Positions 1 to 7,888 of a stretch of DNA of 10,036 nucleotides are shown here, piece by piece. Where the stretch lies: NCBI GenBank assembly GCA_944325295.1, contig CALUZL010000081.1, positions 1-10,036 on the forward strand. The letters are read 5' to 3'. The notes under the pieces were generated by a model. It was given only the letters and a program-made list of their open reading frames with translations, was not told where the DNA came from and made no database searches. A program made the position numbers and the translations under genes. Within the stretch, counting starts at the first letter, position 1, and every line of letters starts with the position of its first letter. This DNA comes from an uncultured Erysipelotrichaceae bacterium. GTDB taxonomy: Bacteria; Bacillota_I; Bacilli_A; Erysipelotrichales; Erysipelotrichaceae.

Positions 1-685
1 GGAAATCACCCTCTTCGACCATTTGCGGAACAGTCTCAAAGCCGAAAAACGGAGTGATGAGCATGGCCATGCCGATGATCCAGGAGGGGATCCCGAATTG
101 TGAATTGATCTGGGAGTAGAAGAAGTCTTTGAAATTGTCAAAGCTCCAAACACCCGAGAACATAAAGGCAATCGTCGCAACGATACAACCGGCGATCGCA
201 AAGATCAGCATGTAAAGTTGGATCTTACCGGCTACTTCAACATTTTGTAAGCTTAAAAGGCAATAACCGACAAGCGATACCAAAGCGACGATCTCGACGA
301 CCATGAAGGAACTTTCGACGCCGACAACATGGAATAACCAAGTCACGATAGCCATTACGGCTGAAGGGGGAACAGCGATCCAAGCGGCCATGATGAGCCA
401 TGAAGTAAAGAAACCGACATGTTTATTGATGCCTACGGTATTGTAGATGAGTTCCCCGCCGACATGCGGAAACATCGGGGCCAGTTCACAATAGACCATG
501 GCGATCGGTAGGATCAGCAAAGTCATAAGGCCAAAAGCCAAGAATGTTCCGGCACCGCAATACTCATAAAAGATCGAGTCCCAATAACCGATAAAGGTAA
601 AGATCGCACCGGCGGCGATCGCATAGACATAGATCAGCCGCAGGCTCTTTTTAAGACCTTTTGGTTCTTCTTTTTTCTCTGACAT
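1..685 (-). CDS. APC-superfamily amino acid permease, second tandem copy (3' end outside window)
   Basis: This is a partial integral membrane protein. The first 228 residues are visible, starting MSEKKEEPKG; the C-terminal half lies beyond base 1. Hydrophobic segments fall at about residues 17-35, 45-66, 90-115, 125-146, 153-178 and 199-214. It aligns almost without gaps to the permease encoded just upstream, sharing stretches such as GELIYNTVGINKHVGF, SWLIMAAWI and FGFETVPQMVEEG, so the two are paralogues. By family it should be a secondary transporter of amino acids or amines driven by a cation gradient or by exchange; the substrate cannot be told. The start ATG (685-683) overlaps the TGA of the upstream permease as TGATG, with an AAAGAGG ribosome site (697-691) five bases upstream inside that gene. 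This is a clear sign of co-transcription and translational coupling. Confidence 0.88.
   Translation of the reverse strand, partial: MSEKKEEPKGLKKSLRLIYVYAIAAGAIFTFIGYWDSIFYEYCGAGTFLAFGLMTLLILPIAMVYCELAPMFPHVGGELIYNTVGINKHVGFFTSWLIMAAWIAVPPSAVMAIVTWLFHVVGVESSFMVVEIVALVSLVGYCLLSLQNVEVAGKIQLYMLIFAIAGCIVATIAFMFSGVWSFDNFKDFFYSQINSQFGIPSWIIGMAMLITPFFGFETVPQMVEEGDF
9..47. repeat. 39-bp block identical to 1415-1453 (paralogous permease genes)
   Basis: Bases 9-47 and 1415-1453 are identical over 39 bases. Both encode the same part of the two permeases, around FGFETVPQMVEEG. The flanking sequence diverges at synonymous positions at once, so the block stands out from the general level of similarity. 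It reflects tandem gene duplication, possibly with local gene conversion. Confidence 0.8.
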
Positions 686-2091
686 CAGAACCTCTTTGTG
701 CCGTCAGGAGTTTCGATCTCGACCGGATGTTTTTTCCAGTGGACCAAGACCATCCACAACCATAAGGCAACGCCCACGCCAAGATAGCAGGCAAAGCAGA
801 TCCAAGAATCGATGCCCTGACCTAAAGTACAGAAGAAGGCGATAGCGCAAGCGATCAGACAAGCCAAGATCCTAAAGGCATCGCCACCCTTGACCGTGTT
901 TTCACTTTTCCAATTCGGATAGCGATGATGGATACAAATGGCACTGATCATCGTAAGCGCATAAGCACATGCACAACCAAACGACATCAAATTGAAGAAA
1001 GCGCTCATGAAATCAGAAGAGTTCTGTAAGATGATGAAAACTAAAGAAAGTCCGAGCAAGAAGATATTCGGCAGTAAAGGCTGTTGATGCTTATTGACCT
1101 TTGCGAATACCTTTGGCAAGAAGTTCTTATTTGCCATCGAATAAAGCATTCTGACCGTTGACATCCAAAACCCCAAAAGGGAAGCACCCATACCCAGCAA
1201 GCATGAAAGCACACCGACGACAAGCGGCCAGAAGGTCCAACCGAGAACGTTTTGCATCGTCGAGATCGTCAAGAAACCGTCTTGAGCATAGTCGACGAAT
1301 ACACCGTTTAGACCGTCAAGACCGGCGACGCAGAAGTAATAGAACACATAGATTGCACCACAAGTAAGGATGGAGCCACAGATCGCTTTCTTTGAATTCT
1401 TGATCGGGAAATAACCCTCTTCGACCATTTGCGGAACAGTCTCAAAGCCGAAATACGGCGTTATCAATAAGGCCATACCGATGATCCAGCCCGGGATACC
1501 GTTAACGGAATCAAGGGTCGTTGAGAAGATATTACCGAAGTTATCAAGACTCCAATGGCCCGAGAATAACAGGATGAAACCGGTAAGGACCGTGACCGTG
1601 ATATTGCAAAACAACATTACCGCTTGGGCTTTGACCAAAAACTGAACATTCTGAATACTCATAAGGAAGTATAAGAACAACAGTAAGCCGGCGCAGATAA
1701 CGATCACCATCGTGCTCAAGTTGAGCATAAACGTCTTATTGACCCAGGTCATGATCGCCATGACGACTGCCGGTGGGACAGAGATCCAGGCGGCCATGAT
1801 AAGCCATGAAGCCAAGAAACCGACATGCTTGTTGATACCTACGGTATTGTAGATAAGTTCACCACCACCTGTGTGGAACAGGGAAGCAAGTTCACTGTAG
1901 ACTAAAGCTACCGGCAGGATCGCTACCGTCATAAGGGCGAAGGCCAAAAAAGTGCCTGAACCGCAATAACCGTAGAATACCGAATCCCAGTAGTTTACGA
2001 AAGTGAAGATAGATCCCGTTGCGACTGTGTAGACAAAAATCAATTTCAGACTTTTGTTCAAACCGCTTGTTTTCTTTTCTTTTTCACTCAT
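685..2091 (-). CDS. APC-superfamily amino acid permease, first tandem copy
   Basis: Complete permease of 468 residues with about twelve hydrophobic segments, the usual size and topology for the APC superfamily. A family-like cytoplasmic loop near residues 309-345 (WMSTVRMLYSMA, then FLPKVFAKVN and a QQPLLPN run) follows the eighth or ninth membrane segment. The N-terminus is short and charged, and the C-terminus ends in a soluble tail (TPDGTKRF). I chose the ATG at 2091-2089 over the in-frame ATG two codons upstream (2097). The ribosome site AAAGGG lies seven bases before 2091 but only one base before 2097, and the paralogue also starts MSEK. The gene leads a two-permease operon with a promoter at 2145-2173. 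Substrate unknown. Nearby gdhA and alr make amino acid metabolism a natural context, but they are separate transcription units, so they do not identify it. Confidence 0.9.
   Translation of the reverse strand: MSEKEKKTSGLNKSLKLIFVYTVATGSIFTFVNYWDSVFYGYCGSGTFLAFALMTVAILPVALVYSELASLFHTGGGELIYNTVGINKHVGFLASWLIMAAWISVPPAVVMAIMTWVNKTFMLNLSTMVIVICAGLLLFLYFLMSIQNVQFLVKAQAVMLFCNITVTVLTGFILLFSGHWSLDNFGNIFSTTLDSVNGIPGWIIGMALLITPYFGFETVPQMVEEGYFPIKNSKKAICGSILTCGAIYVFYYFCVAGLDGLNGVFVDYAQDGFLTISTMQNVLGWTFWPLVVGVLSCLLGMGASLLGFWMSTVRMLYSMANKNFLPKVFAKVNKHQQPLLPNIFLLGLSLVFIILQNSSDFMSAFFNLMSFGCACAYALTMISAICIHHRYPNWKSENTVKGGDAFRILACLIACAIAFFCTLGQGIDSWICFACYLGVGVALWLWMVLVHWKKHPVEIETPDGTKRF
1415..1453. repeat. 39-bp block identical to 9-47
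   Basis: Second copy of the identical block shared by the tandem permease genes. It lies in the coding sequence for the conserved FGFETVPQMVEEG stretch, at about residues 213-225 of this copy. Confidence 0.8.
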
Positions 2092-2118
2092 ATTCATTCC
2101 CTTTCTTTGAATATAATT

Positions 2119-2138
2119 CGGAAGCTGATTTCCTTCCG
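2119..2138. repeat. Inverted repeat at the predicted start of the permease transcript
   Basis: CGGAAG (2119-2124) and CTTCCG (2133-2138) are perfect inverted arms around an 8-base loop. The repeat covers roughly the first 20 bases of the predicted permease mRNA. It could be an operator just downstream of the promoter, or a 5' hairpin that protects the mRNA. It lacks a T-run, so it is not a terminator. Confidence 0.45.
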
Positions 2139-2144
2139 TGCATG

Positions 2145-2173
2145 ATTTTAGTCCTATCGGATACGTATTTCAA
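2145..2173 (-). promoter_or_regulatory. Promoter of the permease pair
   Basis: On the minus strand, TTGAAA (2173-2168), a 17-base spacer and TAAAAT (2150-2145) make a good vegetative sigma-type promoter. Transcription would start near 2138, giving a leader of about 47 bases before the ATG at 2091. The leader would begin with the inverted repeat at 2119-2138. A second -10-like TATAAT lies at 2226-2221 but lacks a convincing -35. Confidence 0.6.
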
Positions 2174-2241
2174 GCAAAAAGTGCATAATTTCACATTCAC
2201 AAGTTAAGATATCGCTTACAATTATAAAAAAATTTTTTAAC

Positions 2242-2269
2242 TTTAAACTTACCGAAAGATGAGTATAAT
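2242..2269 (+). promoter_or_regulatory. Promoter of the glycosyltransferase gene
   Basis: A consensus -10 TATAAT sits at 2264-2269. The best -35 is TTTAAA (2242-2247) with a 16-base spacer, which matches four of six consensus bases. Transcription would start near 2276, about 45 bases before the start codon. It is divergent from the permease promoter. Confidence 0.5.
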
Positions 2270-2320
2270 GTATTGGTCACAGAATTGTGTTGATTTTGTG
2301 AAAAAAGAGAGGTATTAACG

Positions 2321-3616
2321 ATGGGAATGTTAGAGATCAGAGATGCCCTGAGTATGATCAACTTTGTACTTGTCGTGTTTATGACACTGTTCTTTGCCTA
2401 TCAGACTTTATATATCATTATAGGTTTCATTCAAAAGAAGATCGAAAAGGGAAATCGTATAGAAGTGCCCAAGTTGCGCTATGCCTGCATTACCAGTGCC
2501 CGCAACGAGGAGAATGTCATCGGTCAATTAATAGCGTCCTTAAAGGGTCAGGATTACCCAAAGGAGCTCATCGATATCTACGTCATAGCTGATAACTGCA
2601 CCGACAATACGGCTAAGGTCGCAAAAGAGGCCGGAGCTTATGTGATCGTCAGAAATGATCAGGTAAACAAGGGCAAGGGTTATGCCCTAGACTATTTCTT
2701 TAAGAAGGTCAAACAGCATGTCGGCAATGATTACTATGCGGGCTATTTTGTTTTTGACAGTGACAATATCGTCGATAAAGATTTTGTAAAAGAGATGAAC
2801 ATCACTTATAATACCAAACATTATGAGGCGATGACCTCTTATCGTAACTCCAAAAACTACGAGGCCAATTGGATCAGTGCCGCTAATTCACTGTACTTTT
2901 TAAAGGAAGCACGGTTTTTGAACTACCCGCGCAGTATCTTGAAGACTAATTGTGCGATATCGGGAACCGGGTTTTTCGTCTCCCAAAAAGTCATCGATCA
3001 AAATAATGGTTGGCCTTTCCACTTGCTTACGGAAGACATCGAGTTTTCGGTGAGTTGTGCAACTAAGGGCATAAAGATCGGCTATTGTGATCGGGCGATG
3101 GTCTATGATGAACAACCGACGTCGTTTGAACAATCTTGGACACAACGGCTTCGTTGGTCAAAAGGCTTCTATCAGATAAATGCCAAGTACACTTTAGGGC
3201 TTTTAAAGGGGATCTTTAAAGGACGTAGTTTTGCCTGCTACGATCTTTTAGCTTCGACGGCACCGACGATGTTACTGCAGGTCACAGTTTTGCTTTTGAA
3301 TGTCTTTGTGCTTTTGTATTGCCAGACGAAATATGATACGTACTTCGTCGTCCAGACTAAGATGATCGCCAGCGAATTTATCATCAGTGCCATCATAAAT
3401 TACTACCTGCTTTCATTTTTTACAGGTTTGGCTACGCTTGTAAGTGAATGGTCGATGATAAAGACTAAGCCGATCGTCAAGATCAAATATCTTTTCACTT
3501 TCCCGATATTTGTCATGAGCTATGTACCTATCGGCCTTGTCGCTCTGTTTAAAAAGGTCGAGTGGAAACAGATCAAGCATTTTGCCACTGACAACAAGAT
3601 CTTACTTGATAAATAA
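2321..3616 (+). CDS. Membrane-bound family 2 glycosyltransferase
   Basis: A 431-residue protein with the GT2 (GT-A fold) layout. One membrane segment lies near residues 12-37. The cytoplasmic catalytic domain (about 52-290) carries SARNEE (59-64), DNCTDN (91-96), the DSD metal/nucleotide-sugar motif (D146, D148), GTGFFV (216-220), the TED catalytic-base motif (237-239) and QRLRW (275-279). Two or three C-terminal membrane segments follow (about 312-335, 349-372, 390-410). The TED and Q-x-x-R-W pair is typical of processive or cellulose/hyaluronan/poly-GlcNAc synthase-like GT2 enzymes, so it likely transfers a sugar from a nucleotide donor to a polysaccharide or lipid acceptor at the membrane. 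Sugar and acceptor are unknown. No glycan-export or polymer-modifying partner gene is adjacent, so it stands alone. Start supported by AGAGAGG (2306-2312) eight bases upstream. Confidence 0.85.
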   Translation: MGMLEIRDALSMINFVLVVFMTLFFAYQTLYIIIGFIQKKIEKGNRIEVPKLRYACITSARNEENVIGQLIASLKGQDYPKELIDIYVIADNCTDNTAKVAKEAGAYVIVRNDQVNKGKGYALDYFFKKVKQHVGNDYYAGYFVFDSDNIVDKDFVKEMNITYNTKHYEAMTSYRNSKNYEANWISAANSLYFLKEARFLNYPRSILKTNCAISGTGFFVSQKVIDQNNGWPFHLLTEDIEFSVSCATKGIKIGYCDRAMVYDEQPTSFEQSWTQRLRWSKGFYQINAKYTLGLLKGIFKGRSFACYDLLASTAPTMLLQVTVLLLNVFVLLYCQTKYDTYFVVQTKMIASEFIISAIINYYLLSFFTGLATLVSEWSMIKTKPIVKIKYLFTFPIFVMSYVPIGLVALFKKVEWKQIKHFATDNKILLDK

Positions 3617-3639
3617 ACAGTCCGCAGGGCTGTTTTTTT
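3615..3639 (+). terminator. Rho-independent terminator after the glycosyltransferase gene
   Basis: ACAGTCC (3617-3623) pairs with GGGCTGT (3627-3633) around a GCA loop, with one G-T wobble. A run of seven T ends at 3639, and flanking A/T bases extend the stem. It begins directly at the stop codon. Confidence 0.85.
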
Positions 3640-3671
3640 AAAGCAGAGCTTGGGTTATTGATGTAAAATAG

Positions 3672-5021
<1,350 letters not shown>

Positions 5022-5040
5022 CGTCTAAATTAAAAATAAG

Positions 5041-5069
5041 TACACAAATCCCTTCGTTTTCGCTATAAT
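5041..5069 (+). promoter_or_regulatory. Promoter of tRNA-Ser
   Basis: TACACA (5041-5046), a 17-base spacer and a consensus TATAAT (5064-5069). Transcription would start near 5076, five bases before the mature tRNA. Confidence 0.65.
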
Positions 5070-5080
5070 ATGAGCGTTGC

Positions 5081-5172
5081 GAAGGAATACCCAAGTGGCT
5101 GAAGGGGTTGGTTTCGAAAACCAATAGGTCGCTTACGGCGGCGCATGGGTTCAAATCCCATTTCCTTCGCCA
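5081..5172 (+). tRNA. tRNA-Ser(CGA)
   Basis: A 92-base class II tRNA. The acceptor stem GAAGGAA pairs with TTCCTTC, followed by discriminator G and an encoded CCA. The anticodon stem TTGGT/ACCAA encloses TTCGAAA, so the anticodon is CGA and reads UCG codons. A long variable arm (TAGGTCGC...GGCGGC region), the G discriminator and a T-arm with TTCAAAT confirm serine identity. No separate terminator hairpin is visible downstream, only a T-rich run at 5172-5182. Confidence 0.95.
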
Positions 5173-5225
5173 TTTTTATTTTGGCTTGATTACTTTGGAT
5201 TTTCTTTCGATAAAACGATTATTGA

Positions 5226-5234
5226 TGATAAAAT
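5226..5234 (+). promoter_or_regulatory. Possible extended -10 promoter of the isomerase-like gene
   Basis: TGA followed by TAAAAT (5229-5234) forms an extended -10 element. The -35 position (5206-5211, TTCGAT) is a poor match. If used, it gives a leader of only about 14 bases that starts at the GGAGG ribosome site. A near-identical stretch lies at the same place before gdhA. Confidence 0.35.
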
Positions 5235-5254
5235 AGGTTTGGAGGAATAATTTA

Positions 5255-6439
5255 ATGGATGTAAATGTCAGATATTATTTGAGTATGAACTCCGATCGTG
5301 AAAAACGTTCTGAGGAAAACATCAGCTTTTTAAACGAAGTCGGCAAGAAAGCCGGGATCACTTTCCACATCGATAACCGCACTGATGGTGCACCGGAAGT
5401 GGTGTTTATCGGCGGTGGCGGTACTGAAGGCAAATTCAAAGCCACGATCGATGAGTTGGAAGATCCGATCATCGTCATGACTACCGGTGACAATAACTCC
5501 CTAGCGGCTTCAATGGAGATCCTCTCCTATCTCAGACAAGAGGGACGCAAAGGACTTATCTTGCATGGCGATGTCGATGAAGCGGCAGCAAAGATCAAAG
5601 ATATGCTTCAAGCTAAGATCGCTCTAAAAAAACTTCAAGGTTTCCGTCTTGGTGCTCTAGGAAGGTCCAGTGATTGGCTCATCTCGTCTAATGTCGATGC
5701 CCAAAAGTTACACGACGTCTGTGGTATGGAGATCGTCAATGTCCCTATGGAAGAAGTCTTCGCTGAGATCGAAAAGGGTGGTTATGAAGAAAACGAATTC
5801 ACCCTTGACCTCAAGAAACACGACTTTGATAAAGATGAATTGGAAAAGGCTTTGGATATCTATGGTGCATTCAGTCGTATCAAGGAAAAATACGATCTGA
5901 AAGCCATCACGGTCAGATGTTTTGATCTTTTGGAACCGATCAAGAATACCGGATGTCTGGGCTTGGCCATCCTCAACGCTCAGGGTGTGTATGGCGGTTG
6001 TGAAGGTGATATGCCCTCGCTCATATCGATGGTCATCTTGGGTGAACTCAGCGGTCAGCCGGTATTTATGTGCAACCCGAGCAGAATCTTAAAGAAAGAT
6101 AAAGAGATCGTCTTTGCCCATTGTACCTTACCGGTAACGATGCCCTGTGCTTATAAATTGATGACACATTATGAGTCCGGCCTCGGTGTCGCCATTGCCG
6201 GGGATATCCCGCTTGGCGATTGTACGGTGTTTAAATGTTCTGGCGATCTTTCAAGACATTTTGTGAAGAAAGCCAACATCGTTAAAGACTTACACGAAGA
6301 AGCACTGTGCCGTACACAGATCCTTGTTCATATGGAGGAAGGGCTTGATTACTTCCTGACCGAACCGATCGGCAACCACCATTTGGTATGCTGCGGCGAT
6401 CATACAGGAGTTATCGAAGAATTCTTCAAACTTATATAA
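5255..6439 (+). CDS. L-fucose/L-arabinose isomerase-fold family protein, substrate unknown
   Basis: A soluble 394-residue protein that I assign tentatively to the fucose-isomerase-like superfamily. The N-terminal part has IGGGGTEGKF (52-61), resembling the family's GGTE loop, and NNSLAASMEILSYL (80-93), resembling its N-S-x-x-A-x-x-E helix. The C-terminal domain has CEGDMPSLISM (249-259), AHC (288-290) and GNHHLVCCGDH (373-383). These resemble the acidic and histidine metal-ligand regions of ketol isomerases of this fold. Eleven of its twelve cysteines lie in residues 212-380. Family members interconvert aldoses and ketoses, or sulfosugars, but no sugar kinase, aldolase or transporter is adjacent, so no pathway can be named. 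Start supported by GGAGG (5241-5245) nine bases upstream. It ends at a shared bidirectional terminator. The fold call rests on remembered motifs, not on a search. Confidence 0.6.
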   Translation: MDVNVRYYLSMNSDREKRSEENISFLNEVGKKAGITFHIDNRTDGAPEVVFIGGGGTEGKFKATIDELEDPIIVMTTGDNNSLAASMEILSYLRQEGRKGLILHGDVDEAAAKIKDMLQAKIALKKLQGFRLGALGRSSDWLISSNVDAQKLHDVCGMEIVNVPMEEVFAEIEKGGYEENEFTLDLKKHDFDKDELEKALDIYGAFSRIKEKYDLKAITVRCFDLLEPIKNTGCLGLAILNAQGVYGGCEGDMPSLISMVILGELSGQPVFMCNPSRILKKDKEIVFAHCTLPVTMPCAYKLMTHYESGLGVAIAGDIPLGDCTVFKCSGDLSRHFVKKANIVKDLHEEALCRTQILVHMEEGLDYFLTEPIGNHHLVCCGDHTGVIEEFFKLI

Positions 6440-6441
6440 TC

Positions 6442-6489
6442 AAATAAAAGAGCTGTCACTTGCAATTTGCGGTCCAGCTCTTTTTATTT
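6442..6489. terminator. Bidirectional Rho-independent terminator between convergent genes
   Basis: AAATAAAAGAGCTG (6442-6455) and CAGCTCTTTTTATTT (6475-6489) pair over about 14 bp with one bulged base. T-runs are present on both strands. It serves the isomerase-like gene on the plus strand and alr on the minus strand, and fills nearly all of the 64-base gap. Confidence 0.85.
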
Positions 6490-6503
6490 AAATATTATCT
6501 TGA

Positions 6504-7592
6504 TCAGAGGAAACGGGGATCATAAGTCATGATCACTTTGCCATCTTTTATATACCGTCTCTCTAAGCGATCACTCAGCATAGTCAGGATCTCATAGGGA
6601 ATTGTATCGAGATCTTTTGCCATATCATAAAGAGATATATTTTCACCGAAGATTTCAACATCGCTTCCCGGTTTTAGCGGATGAGTGCCGGCTATCATCA
6701 TCTGATCCATGCAGATGTTGCCCACGATCGGCAAATACTCGCCATCTATAAACACGCTGCGGCCTTTGTTTTTCCTGAGGATGCCATCGGCATAACCGAT
6801 TGCCAAAGTCATGATGTAGGTGTCGTTTTGCAGGTGATAGGTCTGACCATAACCGATTCCTTCACCACTTTTTACAAGGCGACAGTTTGTAACTGTCGTG
6901 TGAAGGGATACGCTAGGAGCAAGCATGCTCTCATCGCTGCAATAGCCCAAAAGACCGATGCCGCACCTTGCAAAGTTTGAGATCTCATCTTTAAAATTGA
7001 GCGCAGCGTCGGTATTTGCCGTATGCACGTACTTGAATACATAGTCAAGTCGCTGATAGATCTCTTTAAAGCGCTCGTATTGCAGTTTGGTGAAGGCCAT
7101 ATCGTCATCACTTTTGGCGTAATGTGTAAATATGCCTTCGACCAAAGCTTCGTTTTTTAAAAGATAGACCAACACTTCTTCGACTTCATCACTCAATAGC
7201 CCGATTCGGTGCATGCCGGTGTCTATGGCCAAGTGGACTTTAAGACCGCTTAATATATCTTTGTCGATATCCGTGACGTAGTCTTTTGAGATCGTCGCTA
7301 TAGCGATATCGTTTTCTTTGGCTGTTTTAAGATCACTATGATCGACATAACCAAGGACAAGGATGTCTCCGGCTATACCGTGTCTTCTTAAAGAGACGGC
7401 TTCAAGTATCGAAGATACACCAAAGCTCCTGACCCCATAACTCCATAGTGATGAAGCGATTATATGATCGACCATACCATAACCATTCGCTTTGATTATA
7501 GCCATTATATTTTTCTGACTTGTACCTTTAAGAATATCAAGATTTTTATGTACAGCATCGAGATCGATAGCTATATAACTGTTTGCCTTCAT
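6504..7592 (-). CDS. alr: Alanine racemase
   Basis: PLP enzyme that interconverts L- and D-alanine in the cytoplasm, supplying D-Ala for peptidoglycan. The 362 residues fit the family. Lys34 in AIIKANGYG (31-39) is the PLP lysine. DTGMHRIG (124-131), THYAKSDD (156-163), ARCGIGLLGY (198-207), AIGYADG (254-260) with the second catalytic base Tyr257, and GNICMDQ (281-287) follow in the family order. Start at ATG 7592-7590: the product then begins MKANSYIAIDLDAVHKN, as alanine racemases do, and no upstream codon is a plausible start. Oddly there is no ribosome binding site. The 20 bases upstream are A/T-rich and contain the -10 box, so the mRNA looks leaderless. It is divergent from the tRNA array and ends in the shared bidirectional terminator. 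Confidence 0.96.
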   Translation of the reverse strand: MKANSYIAIDLDAVHKNLDILKGTSQKNIMAIIKANGYGMVDHIIASSLWSYGVRSFGVSSILEAVSLRRHGIAGDILVLGYVDHSDLKTAKENDIAIATISKDYVTDIDKDILSGLKVHLAIDTGMHRIGLLSDEVEEVLVYLLKNEALVEGIFTHYAKSDDDMAFTKLQYERFKEIYQRLDYVFKYVHTANTDAALNFKDEISNFARCGIGLLGYCSDESMLAPSVSLHTTVTNCRLVKSGEGIGYGQTYHLQNDTYIMTLAIGYADGILRKNKGRSVFIDGEYLPIVGNICMDQMMIAGTHPLKPGSDVEIFGENISLYDMAKDLDTIPYEILTMLSDRLERRYIKDGKVIMTYDPRFL

Positions 7593-7599
7593 GAAAAAT

Positions 7600-7628
7600 A
7601 TTATAATCTTTGCCGAAATAAATAGCTA
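7600..7628 (-). promoter_or_regulatory. Promoter of alr, giving a leaderless or nearly leaderless mRNA
   Basis: Minus-strand TATAAT at 7605-7600 with a weak TAGCTA -35 (7628-7623) after a 17-base spacer. Only seven bases separate the -10 box from the ATG at 7592, so transcription should start at or within one or two bases of the start codon. The -35 hexamer is a palindrome shared with the divergent tRNA promoter. Confidence 0.5.
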
Positions 7629-7651
7629 TTATTTTTTAAATGTGCTAGAAT
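7623..7651 (+). promoter_or_regulatory. Promoter of the tRNA array
   Basis: TAGCTA (7623-7628), a 17-base spacer, and an extended -10 TGC-TAGAAT (7643-7651). Transcription would start near 7658, four bases before the first tRNA. Confidence 0.55.
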
Positions 7652-7661
7652 TATTTGGCAT

Positions 7662-7737
7662 TGGGGTGTAGCCAAGCGGTAAGGCAACGGACTCTGAATC
7701 CGTCATTTCATAGGTTCGAATCCTATCACCCCAGCCA
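7662..7737 (+). tRNA. tRNA-Gln(CTG)
   Basis: 76 bases. Acceptor stem TGGGGTG/CACCCCA with the U1-A72 pair usual for glutamine tRNAs, discriminator G, encoded CCA. The anticodon loop CTCTGAA in stem ACGGA/TCCGT gives anticodon CTG, which reads CAG only. First gene of the array. A second glutamine isoacceptor (TTG) is fifth in the same array. Confidence 0.95.
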
Positions 7738-7741
7738 TTTA

Positions 7742-7792
7742 AAAAAAGGTTTGACGCCACTTATTCTATATGGTATATTAAGTAAGCCTTTT
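7742..7792 (+). terminator. Probable terminator after tRNA-Gln(CTG), overlapping the next promoter
   Basis: AAAAAGG (7742-7748) pairs with CCTTTTT (7786-7792), and inside it ACTTA (7758-7762) pairs with TAAGT (7778-7782). The right arm ends in a run of five T. The stem is interrupted, so its strength is uncertain. The promoter for tRNA-Val lies within the hairpin. Confidence 0.4.
7750..7778 (+). promoter_or_regulatory. Internal promoter of the tRNA array
   Basis: TTGACG (7750-7755), exactly 17 bases, then TATATT (7773-7778): one of the best promoters in the window. Transcription would start near 7785, 17 bases before tRNA-Val, and would carry the remaining six tRNAs. Confidence 0.7.
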
Positions 7793-7801
7793 TGGGTAAA
7801 T

Positions 7802-7877
7802 GGAGGTTTAGCTCAGTTGGGAGAGCATCTGCCTTACAAGCAGAGGGTCAGCGGTTCGAGCCCGTTAACCTCCACCA
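7802..7877 (+). tRNA. tRNA-Val(TAC)
   Basis: 76 bases. Acceptor stem GGAGGTT/AACCTCC, discriminator A, encoded CCA. Anticodon stem TCTGC/GCAGA with loop CTTACAA gives anticodon TAC (GUA codons and, by wobble, others). Normal D- and T-arms. Confidence 0.95.
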
Positions 7878-7888
7878 TTTATAGCTAT

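Noticed and set aside
2098..2320. Possible small gene in the divergent intergenic region (plus-strand frame 2019-2207)
   Set aside because: The frame starts antisense inside the permease gene, has no ribosome site, and its intergenic part is explained by two divergent promoters.
7593..7661. Possible riboswitch or T-box leader for alr
   Set aside because: The alr transcript appears to have no leader at all, and the 69-base gap holds only the two divergent promoters.
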